The notes under the pieces were generated by a model. That model was not told the origin of the DNA. It worked only from the letters and a program-made list of their open reading frames with translations, and made no database searches. Shown here one piece after another: positions 1 to 11,386 of a stretch of 36,794 bases of DNA (its first letter is position 1; every line of letters begins with the position of its first letter). Source of the DNA: Xylaria sp. FL1777 (taxonomy: Eukaryota; Ascomycota; Sordariomycetes; Xylariales; Xylariaceae). The position numbers were made by a program, and so were the translations under genes. The DNA lies in contig MU400818.1 in NCBI GenBank assembly GCA_022578965.1, forward strand, positions 1-36,794, in the 5' to 3' direction.

Positions 1-739
1 TTTATTTTTTTTTTTTAGCTATTTTAATAGCATAATATTTATTTAAAATATTAACTATTATAAACTATTTTGCTTAACTAATATTTTTTTTTATAATTAT
101 TAGCAAAATAAAGAAATATTTATTTGCAATAATAATTATGTTTAATAATTAATAGTTAATTATTATTTGCTATATTAGTTTTTCTTTTTTATTAATTAGT
201 TGTTTTTTATTTTTTATTTTAAGTATTAGTACTATAAAATATTTAACAAATAACTAAAATTTTTTTAGGAATTTTTTTATTAGATTTTTTTAAATATATT
301 TTTATAAAGCGTTTATTTTGTTTAAGCTTATATAATATATTTAATAAAGCTTTAGTTAATATTTTTCTTTAATAAAAATATAGTAGTTTTATAAGTTATA
401 TTTAAAAAGTTCTTTTTTTTTTTTTTTAAATAGTTTATAAAATTTGTAATATATTTTTAATATTTTGTTTAGGATTTTTTTTGCGATTTTTTTAATCTTT
501 TTGCTTTATTTTTTGCTTTTTTAATTAATAATTTTTGCTTTTTATTAAATTAAAAAGTTACTAGTTTTTAGCTATAATATTTTTAAAATAATATTATAAT
601 TAAATATATTAATAATATTTAATATAATTTGCTTTTTATATTTTTATATAAATATATTAAAAAGTTTAGTTTTTTTAAATATATAACTATTATTATAGCT
701 AAAAATACTTTTATTAAATTTTTTAATTTTTTAGGATTT
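1..739 (-). pseudogene. Gypsy-A copy A, reverse transcriptase segment of pol (left piece)
   Basis: This stretch matches 26833-27574 base for base except for transitions and a few 1-bp indels, so it is the same part of the same element. On the minus strand it encodes the upstream half of the Ty3/Gypsy reverse transcriptase. At its low-coordinate end it reads toward an IAEEEEWKTA-like block, which in copy B is followed about 40 codons later by the YLDD catalytic motif. The catalytic motif of this copy lies beyond the window edge. All frames carry many TAA/TAG stops. The high-coordinate end is cut by insertion of Gypsy-B at 740, and the gene resumes at 8600. Identity as Gypsy RT rests on the alignment to copy B. 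Confidence 0.85.
735..739. repeat. Target-site duplication GATTT, left copy (Gypsy-B)
   Basis: GATTT here is repeated at 8600-8604, directly outside the two ends of Gypsy-B. The uninterrupted homologous site in Gypsy-A copy B (27570-27574) carries a single GATTT, which confirms the duplication. Five base pairs is the usual size for Ty3/Gypsy integrase. Confidence 0.85.
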
Positions 740-932
740 TATCACAGAAGGTATAAAGCATTAAAGGTCAAGTATAATAGTTAATATATCTTTAGTCTTA
801 TAGTAAGTATTTAACAAAACTAAAGCTTAAAAAAGGAAAAAAACTCCTATAAAATAAATATAAGAAAAATATTCCATATATACATATAACCTGTAATATG
901 TGCTAAAATACTTAAATAGCTTAATTATAACA
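740..932 (-). repeat. 3' LTR of Gypsy-B (193 bp)
   Basis: Aligns without gaps to 8407-8599. The reconstructed ends are TGTCACAG at the low-coordinate side and TATAACA at the high side, so the LTR has the standard TG...CA form. In this copy the first G is changed to A. The half next to the flank (740 to about 850) keeps many more G and C than the same half of the partner LTR, while the inner half is more decayed. Confidence 0.9.
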
Positions 933-950
933 ACTACTTCTTTTTTTTTA
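933..950 (-). other. Polypurine tract of Gypsy-B
   Basis: On the minus strand this is an almost pure A/G run (A-rich with GAAG) ending directly at the TGTTATAA start of the LTR. A tract in this position primes plus-strand DNA synthesis in LTR elements. It fixes the direction of the element, in agreement with the coding strand of RT and integrase. The exact upstream boundary is unclear. Confidence 0.6.
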
Positions 951-1309
951 ATCAGGTTATCTTTAACCTATATATAAATAAAATCAATTAAAGTAATTAA
1001 TCTTAAGTATAAGTAATAAAGTAAAGTAGTATAAAATAATTAAGCATAAATATAATATATTAAATAAAATACTTATGTAGTATAATAGTTAAAATACTTA
1101 TGTACTTATGCTTATATTTATATGTTAAGTTATGTTTGTTTTATGCTATATTTATAGCAAGTTTTATGCTTATACTTTTATTGCTATATGTTTTTTTTTC
1201 TTTTTTTCTTTTTTTTTTTCTTTTTTTAGCTGCTGCTAAATAATTAGTTTTAGCTATACATTTTACTACTGCTATTTTTATACTTATTTTACATCTTTTT
1301 TGCTTTTTT

Positions 1310-2900
1310 TTTAATTATTATTTATATTATAATTATGCTGCTTAAACTTGCAGTAATTAAAAGTAGTACATATAAATGTAGTTGCAATTAAAACTATAGT
1401 TATAAACATAAACGCAGAAAATTATTATAACTTGCTTTATGCCTAAATTTATTTAAAAATAAGTTTAATTCTACTATAAAATAAAACTTTAACGAACTTT
1501 TTTACTAAAAGTTTAATAACTTTAATAATAAAAATAAAAGTTTTAGCAATCCGCTTTTTTTTTGAAACAGCTTTAATTTTAATAAAAATATAAACACTAT
1601 TAAGCTTTTTATAAGTTAAAAAAAAAAGAATAAAAATAAAAATAAAAATAATTTAAACTTTATAAATTTAAATAAAAATTTAAATGCTGTTTTATGCAAT
1701 TTTAATATAAATAATATAAAAAATAAGTTTAATTTTAATATAAATATTAAAGTTTTTATATTAGCTAAACGTTAGCTTGTTTTTATAATAACTTCTGTTT
1801 GCAAACTTTATAAGCAAACTACTAAAGCTAAAAACAAGAAATATAAAACTATTAAAAAAGCAATAGTTTTAAATAGTTCGTTAGTATATTAGCCTTGTTT
1901 TAAGCGTTTTAAAAAAGCATTTTAACTAAAAAATAGCTTGCTTTTAAATATAGTTTACAAATTTAAAAACCTAAAAGTAATAACTTATATAAGCTATATA
2001 AATAGCTATACTTTATACAAGCTTATAAGTTAATTTATGTTTATTTTAAATTAGTTTTATTAATAGGTTAGCTGTTTACTATATTACATTTTAATATAAT
2101 ACGCATTTAAAAATTATTAAACTAGTTTATTTATTTTTTTGTTCTTTAAAAAAACAACTATAAAAAAGTTGTTATAAATAAAAATTGCGCTATTATTTAA
2201 AAAACTTCGAATAATTATTATATTAACTTTATAGCTATGCAGTTTTGCTTTTTAAAGGCATTTTTGCGTTTTTTATTAATTTATAAAGCTTAGTTTTAAT
2301 TAATTAGCAAAATTAGCAACATAAAAATAAGTTATTTTATTTTTATTTTATATAAAGTTTAACTAACAATTAATAATGCAAAAATATTGTACTAAATATA
2401 AGCATTTAATAGTAAAGCGTAAATCTTTAGCTTATTAAGCTATTAAGCTTTTTTATATAAGCGCTATAAATAGCTTTATTTAAACTAATTTTATAAAATT
2501 TCCTAATAAAATTAAGATTATTTTTAATGCTAGTAATATATTTGTTTAATTGCACTTAAAGTATAAGTTATAAACTATAAATATGCAGCTTAAAAAGCTG
2601 CTTTTATTTTTTTCAAAAAAAATATATATAAAGCTATATTAATTATTACTAATAAGCATAAATAAAAATATTTAGTTAGCTTTTTTTAACATAAAAATGT
2701 TCTAAAGTTTAATAATTAGTATTTTAAGGCCTTTTTATAAAAATATTATAACTTGTTTGTAGCGTTTTTACGTGTAGCTTATTAATAAAGCGCAAATATT
2801 TTAAAACTTAAAGCAATAAATATAATTCTTATTATGTAATTAAAAACAAAAAAATAACTAGTTAGTATATATAATATATTTAAGCTTTAATTTATAGCTA
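1310..2900 (-). pseudogene. Extra coding-like region of Gypsy-B between chromodomain and 3' LTR, unknown
   Basis: The chromodomain ends near 2940, yet the 3' LTR only begins at 932. In the minus-strand frame running down from about 2900, long stretches are interrupted only by TAA/TAG, which hypermutation makes from Gln or Trp codons. Examples are the stretch ending near 2345, with residues such as KDLRFTIKCLYLVQYFC, and another around 1930-1830 reading RLKQGQYTNELF once one stop is taken as Gln. Frame changes are needed further down. I do not recognise the product and see no transposase, RT or zinc-knuckle motif. A plus-strand reading around 1560-1790 is Gln/Glu-rich and cannot be excluded. 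It may be an accessory ORF of the element, an older insertion, or chance reading in AT-rich sequence. Confidence 0.35.
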
Positions 2901-2939
2901 AATTAATAATAAATTAGTACTATTTTATTAGTTTAATAG

Positions 2940-3135
2940 CTTTATTTTTTTTTTATAACTTAAGCGCTTTTTAAAGTTTTTAATTGCTTTAAAAGCTATA
3001 ATATTAATAGTAAATACTTATTAATTATATTTAGTTAGCTAGCTTTTTTACTTAATAAAATAATATTTTTTTTTATTATAAGTTATTTTACTTACTATAT
3101 TTTTAACTTTTTATTTTTTTAACTTATTTTTAAAG
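2940..3135 (-). pseudogene. Chromodomain at the C-terminus of Gypsy-B integrase
   Basis: After the integrase tail the minus-strand frame reads WEVKDIVSKI-like, then a KKYYFIK block, then TKYN(stop)V and an AFKAIKNFKKRL-like helix. This matches the order of a chromodomain: a YEVE-type first strand, a YLVKW-type core strand, a WEP region, then the closing helix. Some aromatic cage positions appear as stops, as expected for mutated Trp codons. Chromodomains in this position define chromoviruses and would bind methylated histone H3 to guide integration to heterochromatin. Assigned from pattern only. Confidence 0.65.
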
Positions 3136-3199
3136 TTTAGCATAAATAAACTATATTTATGTTTAGCTTTTTAAAGCTTAAGCAGCTAAATTAAAAAAA

Positions 3200-4620
3200 C
3201 AAAATAAAAATAGCTATATTGTTTTAAGAAATTAATATAATATGCTTATAAACTAACTATAAAAAGAATTTAGAAAAGTTTAATAAACTTAAGCGCTAAT
3301 TTTTTATTTTTAAACTTAATATTTTTTATTAATAGTACTATTAAGTCTTTAGTTTTAAAAGTTATAAGTTTATGCTTATTGTTATAATGTTTTATATATT
3401 TATTAATTATAATTTGTTATTGCTTTATTATTTTATTTTTAATAATTTATAACTTATTAAAACGTTTTTATATAGCTAGGATTTTTTTTAATGTAAAGTT
3501 ATTTTTAATAAATAAACGAAATTTTAGCATATAATTATATAAAGCTTTAAAAAATAATCGTTTAGTTATAGAATTAATAGCAAAATTTATAGCAAAAAAA
3601 GCTTAAAATAAAAGTTAAAGCTAATTAATTTGTTTATTATTTATAAAGCACTTAAAATAGCTTTTAATTACTTAGTTTATTTGTTTTGTTTGTTTATTAG
3701 TTTTAAAGTAAAATGCTACTAAAAGCTTTTGCTTAACTTTTAAGTAATAGTATAAATTAAACTAAAATTAGCTAATAAAAATAAAGCTTTTATTAAAAAC
3801 AATACTTTTTAAGCTACTATAAATATATTTAATTTTATAATAAAATAAAACTGCTAGCTTAATTAAAGTTATAATAATATTAACTAGAAATAAATATATA
3901 AGCTTAGTAAATTTATTTATAATAACAAAAATAACATTAATTAGTTTTTTTTTATAGAAAGTTTTTAGTAAACTTGTAATAAAGTTTATAAATAGCTTTT
4001 ATATTAGTTTATTAAGTATTAGCAAAACGTTAAGTTTACTATATTTCTAGTAATGTTTTGCTTTAGTTCTAAAATAAATTATATAGCTTTATATATACTT
4101 TTTAATATTTAGTTCTATATTACTTTAATAAAACTTTTATTGTAGTAATTTTAAAGTGCAGCTTTAGCTAAAATGTTTAGCTAAAAAATTATTATAATAT
4201 AGCTTAATAAATTAAAAATATATAGCTTTTTTAAAAAAAATATAAATTTTATTTTTATAGCAAACTAAAGATTTTTTTATTAATTATTAAAAATTTATAG
4301 GCTTTTTTGCTTTTAATTGTTTTATAATTGTATAGCATTTAGGGTTTTTTTTTTGAACCTTTTAAATAAGATTTTTTAGCTTTTTAAAAGCTTTTAAATC
4401 TTTTAATTTCTTTAAGCTTATAGCTATTTATATACGCAAACGTATAACTGCTTAAATAAAAAGAGCTTTTTTAATAGGTATAGCCCTAAAGTATAAAGCT
4501 TTAGCTTAAGCACTAAAATATAAATCAAAAACTTTAACTTGTTATATTACTACAACTTTTTTTTTTAACGTTAAAAAAATATTAATATTATTAAGCAAAA
4601 CAGCTATATAATTAAAACAG
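3200..4620 (-). pseudogene. Integrase of Gypsy-B
   Basis: The minus-strand translation gives the Ty3/Gypsy integrase in order. Near 4130-4060 is a zinc-binding segment of the form KKYI.SCIIC. Around 3990-3900 is a DFITSL.KT block followed by VIINKFTKLIYLF, holding the first catalytic Asp. Around 3800 is an IVFNKSFIFIS block with the second Asp position (now Asn). Then come TNKQTKQIN with the Glu position and, near 3330-3290, FKTKDL..LLIKNIKFK and a FI.LF stretch of the C-terminal GPF/Y module. Catalytic Asp/Glu codons appear as Asn or Lys because GA was changed to AA. The enzyme would join element DNA to the host chromosome. It is dead in this copy. Confidence 0.85.
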
Positions 4621-4699
4621 CACAAAAAAAAATCAGCTTTGTTTTTTTTGCTTGCTTAGTATTTAATAATAAAGTTAAAAAAAGCTAATAATAAACACT

Positions 4700-6400
4700 A
4701 ATAAGCTTGCTTTTTATTAAGCTTTAATGTTTTTATAAACGCTTAAAAGTTAACATAGTTAATTAATACTTTAACTAGTAAATTGCTTTTTTATAAATAA
4801 TATTACTAATATTTAAAGCAATTTACTATTGTAAGCATTTTTTAGTTAAGCATATTATACTATATTTTTTTTTTAAATAGTTTTTAAAAATAAAACGTAA
4901 CTAGTTTAAAAATGCCTTAATTATTTTGCTAAAATAAATTTCCTGCAAAAGCTACTTTAAAAAAATCGGTTTTTAGCAATATTTGTTTTTTAGGGTTAAA
5001 ATATGTAAAAAAAATAGCTTGCTTAAATATATTTTAAAAGTTTTTAAAAGCTTTTCTTTTAAAACTATTTAGAAAAATTTAACTTTTTTTTGTTTTTATT
5101 ATATTTTTTTTTAAATACTTAAACAAAAGCATAGCAATATAAAAATACCTATTTATAAAATAGCAATAAAAATTATAAAAGCTTAAAAATTATTATAACG
5201 CTTAACAAATATTTAATATAAGCTATTACTAAATAATATTTATATATAAAAAGTTTATTTTAATTTTTTAGCTAAAAATAATATAACTTAAAAATTTAAT
5301 TTTTTCTTAATAAAATTAGCACTTAAATAGCTTAGCATATAGTTTTGCTTTTTATAGCTTTTTAATAACGTTTTAAATATATTTCGTATAAAAATCTTTA
5401 TTTAAAAAAAAAATAAGCATATTATTAAAATATGCAATGCAAAATATATTTATTATATTATTAAGTGTTTTTTATATATAACTTTAAAAAGTAATAAAAG
5501 CATTTAATAAACTTATAAGCATAACTAGAAATTTATAGTAGCTATAATATATATAAAACGCTATTTTTTATTTATTTTTTTTTTAAATACGTAAGCAATA
5601 ATAAGCATTTTTAAAGTTAATTTTGCTAAAAATTTTAGCTTTTAAGATTTTATTAAGCAGCTCTAAAATAAATAATAAAATATATTAATTTTTACGCGTA
5701 ACTTAATTAAGTTTTTTATAGTTTACATATAAGCATAAGCTTTTATTTTTTTTAAGTACAAAAAGAATTAAAGCGCTAATAAAACTAATAAACTTTTTAA
5801 TTTTTTTTGCTTTTAGTATTTTATTAAGCTATTTTTGTAGTTTTTTTAGCTTATTTTAAGCTAATAAGTATATAAAAAAATAAAATATAACTACGTTTTT
5901 TTTTAGCTTAATAGCAAGGTTTTCTTGCTTTAATTATAGTAATATGTTTGCTTTATTAGTATTAAAAAACTTAAATAAGTTATAAAACTTTTTTAAAATT
6001 GCTATAAAATTAAAATAACTAAGGCTTTTTTTTAACTTTTTAAGCTATATAAGTTTAAATAGTTAAATAATAACATAGCAGTAAGTTTAGTTTTAGTAAG
6101 CTTTTATAAACCTAATTAAACTAAGTATTTTTACTTAAAAGCAGCATAATTTAAAAAACTATTAATTAATGCTTAAATTTAATATAATTTTTTTATTTTT
6201 TAAAGTAGTTTAAAATAATAAAAAAGAGCTGCTTTTAAAGCAATAGTTATAGTTAATAGCTATATATGCACACTTAATTCTGCAAATAATACTACAACTA
6301 TTAGTTAATTTATAAATAACTTAATAAGCTTTATAAGTAGAAAATCTACTTTTAGCAGCATGCTATAATATAAATATACAAAAAAATGCTTATTACAATT
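4700..6400 (-). pseudogene. Protease / reverse transcriptase / RNase H part of Gypsy-B pol
   Basis: Around 6000-5800 the minus strand reads DFIAILEKF-like and PLYPLS-type residues typical of the RT entry region. Near 5760-5690 comes LFVLKK.KSLCLYVNYKKLN, the conserved Gypsy RT motif. About 5440-5410 holds CIAY.NNMLIFF, the decayed CIAYLDDMLIFS catalytic motif. This is followed by VIKKL.KAKLYAKLFKC and EKIKFLSYII, the thumb region, ending near 5265. Downstream (about 5250-5100) an RNase H-like stretch with AI..FIAIL is weaker. A protease upstream of 6050 is expected by position, but I did not find its active-site triad. Frames shift at T/A homopolymers. Confidence 0.8.
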
Positions 6401-8406
6401 TATAATAAAAAGCAAAAGTAAAACTAATATAGTTATATTTAGCGTATAAATCAAAATTAATATAAGTTTTAATAAATAGTTTTATAAAGCTAACAGAATA
6501 AATAGTGCAAAAAGTATAAAAACAGCATAAAATAAGTATATAAAGTAATAACTTTAGCTTAAAACTTATAGCTAATATAATTAGTACTAAGCTTACTATT
6601 TGTTTTTTAAGTTGTAGTACTATAGCTTTTATAAAAAAAATATATAAAACTTTAATTGTTATTTTTAGTTTTTTTTATCTATATTCTGGTTTTTATTTAT
6701 TTAAATTTTTTAAATAGTTCGTTTTTAAGTAGTGTTATTATTATAGCTAATATAATTACTAGATTTATTATTTCTATTATTACTATTGTTATTATTACTT
6801 TTAAGCTAAAAGCAATTAAAAGCAATATAGCTAAGTTATTTATAGCTATAGCAAATAAAGTTTTTATAAAAGTTTAAATTTAAATTACTTTTATTATTGT
6901 TTTAAAGTTAATTTAAAAAGGTTTTAAAAATGTAATAGTTTTTTAAAGTATAAGTATTATTATTATTACTTTAATTATTTATATATTTTTAGTTTTAGTA
7001 CTAGCTATAACTTTTATTATTGTTATTTTTATAGTATTAGTTTTAGCTTTTATAGCTATTATTGCCTTTATAAAATTTTTAGTTATTATTATTATAGCTA
7101 TTATTATAATTATTATTTTTATAATAATAGTTCTAGTTATTAAAACTAGTATTGTTATTTTTGTAACTAGTGTTAGTATATTAATTATTAGTTTAGTTTT
7201 GCTTAATATTTAAGGTTAATTTACTAGTAATTTAAATAACGTTTAACTTTAGTTTTTTTTTACTGCAGTTTAAGCGTTATTTTTTAATTATTAGTTTTTA
7301 GCGTTATTATATAACATTAATTATATTAGCTTATATAATTAGTAATAAGTTATAATAGTTTATTAGCTTTAGTTAAAGTAGTATACTTAGTTTTTAATAA
7401 TATAATAAGGCTTTTTTACTTTTGTTTTAGTAAACATTTTAAAGTTTAATGCTAGCAAAGTATTAATTGAATAGTTTTAAGTTCTAGTTAGCTTGTTAAC
7501 TTGTTTATTTTAATTGTATGCTTATGCTAGCTTATAAAAAAGCAAACTGCTTAAGCAAAGTTTTAATCCAGTTTAAAAATATTTTTTAGTTAGTTTTAAA
7601 TCGTTTTTTTTTTAAAATTAATAACTTTTGCAATGCTAATTAATAAGCATTTTTATAGTTCTAGTTTATATTACTATACGCATATAAAATCTTATTTTTA
7701 TTACAACGAAATTTTTAATTAGTTCTTTTAAAAATAGTTTAAAGTTTTTTTATTTATTTTAACTAGCGTTAATAAATAAATTTTATATTAAAAAAGTTAT
7801 AATTAAACTTTAATAATTAGCTAAAATTAGCATTTTTAAATAAGTAGCGCTAATAATAATATAAGCAATTTTAACATAATTAATGTTTAAGTTTTCTTTA
7901 ATTATGCTTTTTATTAAAGCTAGAAAATAAAAAGTTGTTATTATTACTAAAATTCTTATGTTCTTATTTTTAACTTAAGTTATAAAATTGTTTTTTAAAG
8001 TTTAAAGGGTTTTTTTATTTTTTTAAAAATATTGTTTTTTAGTTTTTTTGTTTACTTAATTATAAAGTAAAAATAATACGAGCTGTTTTTAATTTTAAAG
8101 CAACTTGTTTGCTTTTATTTTTTTGCTGCATAACTTGCTGCTTTAGCTCTCTAATTTTAGCTAAAAGCTATGCAATTTATATTTATAACAGTTAAATATT
8201 AGTACTTAAAATACTAGGTAATCGTTGTTTACTTAAGCTTAGTTTTAAAAATAATTTATACTAAGTTTATTTTTAGTTTATTATTAAAGTTTGTTTTAAA
8301 GAAAAGCTATTAAAAATAGCACTAGCTTATATAATTAGTTAGTGTTTAGCTATTCTGTAGTATAATAAAGTATTATAAGTAACCTTATCTTAAAAAGCTT
8401 TAAAAT
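6400..8406 (-). pseudogene. Gag-like 5' region of Gypsy-B with Asn/Thr-type low-complexity block
   Basis: By position this is the gag region of Gypsy-B, between the 5' LTR (8407-8599) and pol. About 6660-7190 is a trinucleotide-like run dominated by ATT/TTA, GTT and ATA. On the minus strand it would have been a polar, Asn/Ser/Thr-rich low-complexity segment. I could not identify a capsid core or a CCHC zinc knuckle with confidence. The only long open stretch here (6656-6877, plus strand, 73 codons of Ile/Phe/Leu) is an antisense shadow of this block and not a gene. Confidence 0.5.
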
Positions 8407-8599
8407 TGTTATAGAAAGTATAAAGCATTAAAAATCAAGTATAATAATTAATATATCTTTAGTTTTATAGTAAATATCTAACAAAACTAAAGCTTAAAAA
8501 AGAAAAAAAACTCTTATAAAATGGGTATAAGAAGAATATCCTATATATATATATAACCTGTGACATATGCTAAGGTACCTAAGTAGCCTAGTTATAATA
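8407..8599 (-). repeat. 5' LTR of Gypsy-B (193 bp)
   Basis: Gap-free partner of 740-932. In the transcribed (minus) direction it starts at 8599 and contains a run of TATATATATATA about 60 bp in, a plausible core promoter. It keeps G and C best in its outer half (about 8520-8599, for example the GGTACC and AGCCTAG stretches), where the partner LTR is eroded. The inner half shows the reverse. Confidence 0.9.
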
Positions 8600-8604
8600 G
8601 ATTT
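8600..8604. repeat. Target-site duplication GATTT, right copy (Gypsy-B)
   Basis: Second copy of the 5-bp duplication flanking Gypsy-B. From here the sequence resumes the interrupted Gypsy-A copy A. Confidence 0.85.
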
Positions 8605-11386
8605 TTGCTTATATTTTTAAAAAATTTTATTTTATTTTGCTATTTTAAATAAAATTATATTAGCTTATACTTTTAAGTTAATTAAAGTATTATATTTTTT
8701 TTTTAATAAATAAGTTTAATTTTAAATTGATTTTTTCAGTTATTGTATTAAATTTTATGTAAGGCTTTAATTTTTTTAGCTATTTGTTGCTTTTTTAGCA
8801 AATGTTTATTTTATTTTTTAATTTTTCTTTATAAAATATTTAAATGCTTGTTTTATTTAATACTTTAAATATTATTATACTTTGTTTTATTTTTGCTTTT
8901 AAGCAAGCTTTAAATTATAGTTTTTAAGCTTTTTTGCTTTTAATAATTATTTTTTAATATAATTATACTTTAATTAGCTAATAATATTTATAGCAGTTAT
9001 TTTTATATTTTTTTAAAATAATATTATAAATATAATTAAAATTCTTTTTAAATGTTGTAAATTTTTATAGATTTTTATAGTAAACTATAATTATAACTAA
9101 CTATTTTAATTTATAAAAGTTTTATATTTTTATTTTTGCAATTTGTTTAAAAAACTAATTGTTTTTTAGTTTATTAAATAAATATTAGTAGCAATAATAT
9201 ATTATGTAATAATTTTATAATACTTTATTATATTTTAAATTTTTTAAGCATAAAATATTATTATTGTTTTTTATTATAGTTTTATTATAGTAATAACTTT
9301 TAATAATTAGTTAAATTGCTAGCTTTAATTTTTAAAACATATTAGTTTTTATATTAACTATTAATACTTTTTTGTTTTATTATATTTAAAGCAGTTTAAG
9401 CTATAAAAATATTTTGTTTATTTTTATTAGTTTTTTTTTTGTAATATTTTTTATAGCTTTTAATTTTATTTATTTTTATTTTAAAGTTTTATAAGTTTTA
9501 TTTTTTTAAGTTTATTTAGTAACTAAATATTTTAGTAGTTTATAATTAGTTTAATAACTATACTATTTATAGTTATAGTTTTATTTTTTTAAATATAACT
9601 TTTTTTAAGCTATATTTTAAGCTTTAATAGTTTAAAGTTTTTATAGTTTTATAAATTTACTAACTATATTAACTTATTATTTTTTATTATTTATTATTTT
9701 TAATTAAACTATTTTTTTAAGTTATATATTAAATAACTTTAATTGTTTATATAGCAAATATATTTTTTTATAATTTGTTTTAATAATTATAAAGCTTTTA
9801 AATAGTATTTATATGTTTATTTATTTTAATTTATATAAATAAAGCATTTAGATTTATTTAGTATAACACTTTTGTTTTAATTTAAAATAGCAATTTTATA
9901 TTTTTGCTTTAAAAACATATTTTTTAAATTATTTTGTTGTTTTTTATTGTTTTAAACTTTTATAACTTATATTTTTTTTTAAGTTAAAAATTTTTTCTTT
10001 TTTTATAGCTTTTTTTTCTGTTTTTTTTTTTAAATTAACATTGTTTTTAAAAATGTTTTTTTTTTATAGTTATAACATTTAACTTTAAACATATCTTAAG
10101 ATTATTATTTTTAGATTTTATTAATTTGTTTAAACCTTTGTTTAATACTTTTTTAAATATTTTCTTTTTTGTTTTTTTTAGTTTTTTTAGTTTTAAAGTA
10201 CTAATTAAATAATTATTAATTAATTATAATAGCTATATTAATATATATATTAATTTTTGTTAATTTATTTATTTTATATAGTTTGTTTTAAACTTAAGTT
10301 TTAAGTTTATTATAAAATAAATAAAACAATATAAACTTAAGTAATTTTAAAATTACTGCTAATTATTTAAATTTTATAATGTAATTTATTATTATTTTTG
10401 TTTGTTTTAAGCAATAAAGTGTTTTTTTTGCATGTTTTGCTTTTTAAGTGTTTTTAAATAATGCTTTTATTTAATTTTTAAACTTAACGTAATTTTTAAA
10501 AATTTCTTTTGTTTTTAGCTTAAAGTTAGTTAACTTATTAGCTTTTAAAAAATTCTTTAAAATAAATTAAAACTATTTTAATACTTTTTTTAATAAAAAT
10601 TATAAAGTAATTATTACTTTTTTATTTTTTTTTGTAATAGTAATAAAATGCTATTTTAAATAAAGTTTAATATAAATTAAAAAAGCTTTTATATTTATAA
10701 ATTTATTATAAAGCTTTAAAGCAATAAGTTTAAAACTTTTAATGTTTAATATTTTTAATATTATAAATAATTTTAATAATAAAAGCAGTAATAGTAGTAA
10801 AAAGTTAGGTTTTTTATTTTAAGTTATTACTTTAAGTATAATAATAATAAAAGTAAACGTTAAGTTTACTAGTAGTAATATTAATATTAATTATAATATA
10901 ATTACTTATTTAAAGCTTTAACTTATTATTATAATAGTTGTTATTATTGCTGCTTTAATTATTATAGCTAATATTTAAGCTGCTTTTTAAGTTAAAACAA
11001 CTAGTGTGCTTTGTAATATTAGCATTAGCGTTAATTTTTCTTTACTACTACTGTTTAACTTTTTTTTTTTTATTACTGCTTTTTTTTTAATAAAAATAGC
11101 TAATAAAAGTACTAAGGTTTATTGTTTTAATATATTACTAATTTTAAAAGTTTTTAAAATCTTTAAACTTAATTTTTAACTTTTTGTTTTTAATAGCATA
11201 ACTTAGATTTAGTTTATTAATTATTAAGTAAGGTTTATTTATATAATATTATTTAGCATTTTTATTTTTTAAATATTTTTTTGGTATATTTTTAAAAGTT
11301 TATTTTGTAAATTGTTTATTATTTAACTTTTTATACTAATATTTATTTTTATATGTTAAGTTTTATTAATTAAAAAGCTATTAAAG
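8600..11386 (-). pseudogene. Gypsy-A copy A: gag and protease region (right piece)
   Basis: Aligns along its whole length to 27570-30394 of Gypsy-A copy B, with transitions on both strands and few indels. Transcription would run from the LTR at 11387-11903 toward lower coordinates. The conserved gag core begins near 10740 and is the reverse complement of the better readable copy C gag at about 36230. It is preceded by a variable 5' leader. The protease should lie between gag and the RT piece at 1-739, but I could not place its motif. All frames are closed by stops. Confidence 0.8.

Larger units (their letters stand above)
740..8599 (-). mobile_element. Gypsy-B: complete but decayed Ty3/Gypsy chromovirus nested in Gypsy-A
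   Basis: A 7860-bp LTR retrotransposon bounded by two 193-bp direct LTRs and a GATTT duplication. Coding order on the minus strand, from high to low coordinate, is gag-like (about 8.3-6.4 kb), protease/RT (6.4-5.26 kb), RNase H, integrase (about 4.6-3.2 kb) and chromodomain (about 3.13-2.94 kb). This is the order of Ty3/Gypsy, not Copia. A purine tract abuts the LTR at 740-932, which makes that one the 3' LTR. Every reading frame is broken by TAA/TAG. About 2 kb of extra sequence separates the chromodomain from the 3' LTR, unusually long for a chromovirus. It inserted into Gypsy-A after that element was already resident. Confidence 0.9.

Noticed and set aside
6656..6877. 73-codon plus-strand open reading frame rich in Ile, Phe and Leu
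   Set aside because: It lies antisense in the gag region of Gypsy-B, in a trinucleotide-like A/T run. Its composition reflects low complexity, not a membrane protein.
740..8599. Copia assignment for Gypsy-B
   Set aside because: Integrase lies downstream of RT and is followed by a chromodomain, the Ty3/Gypsy order.
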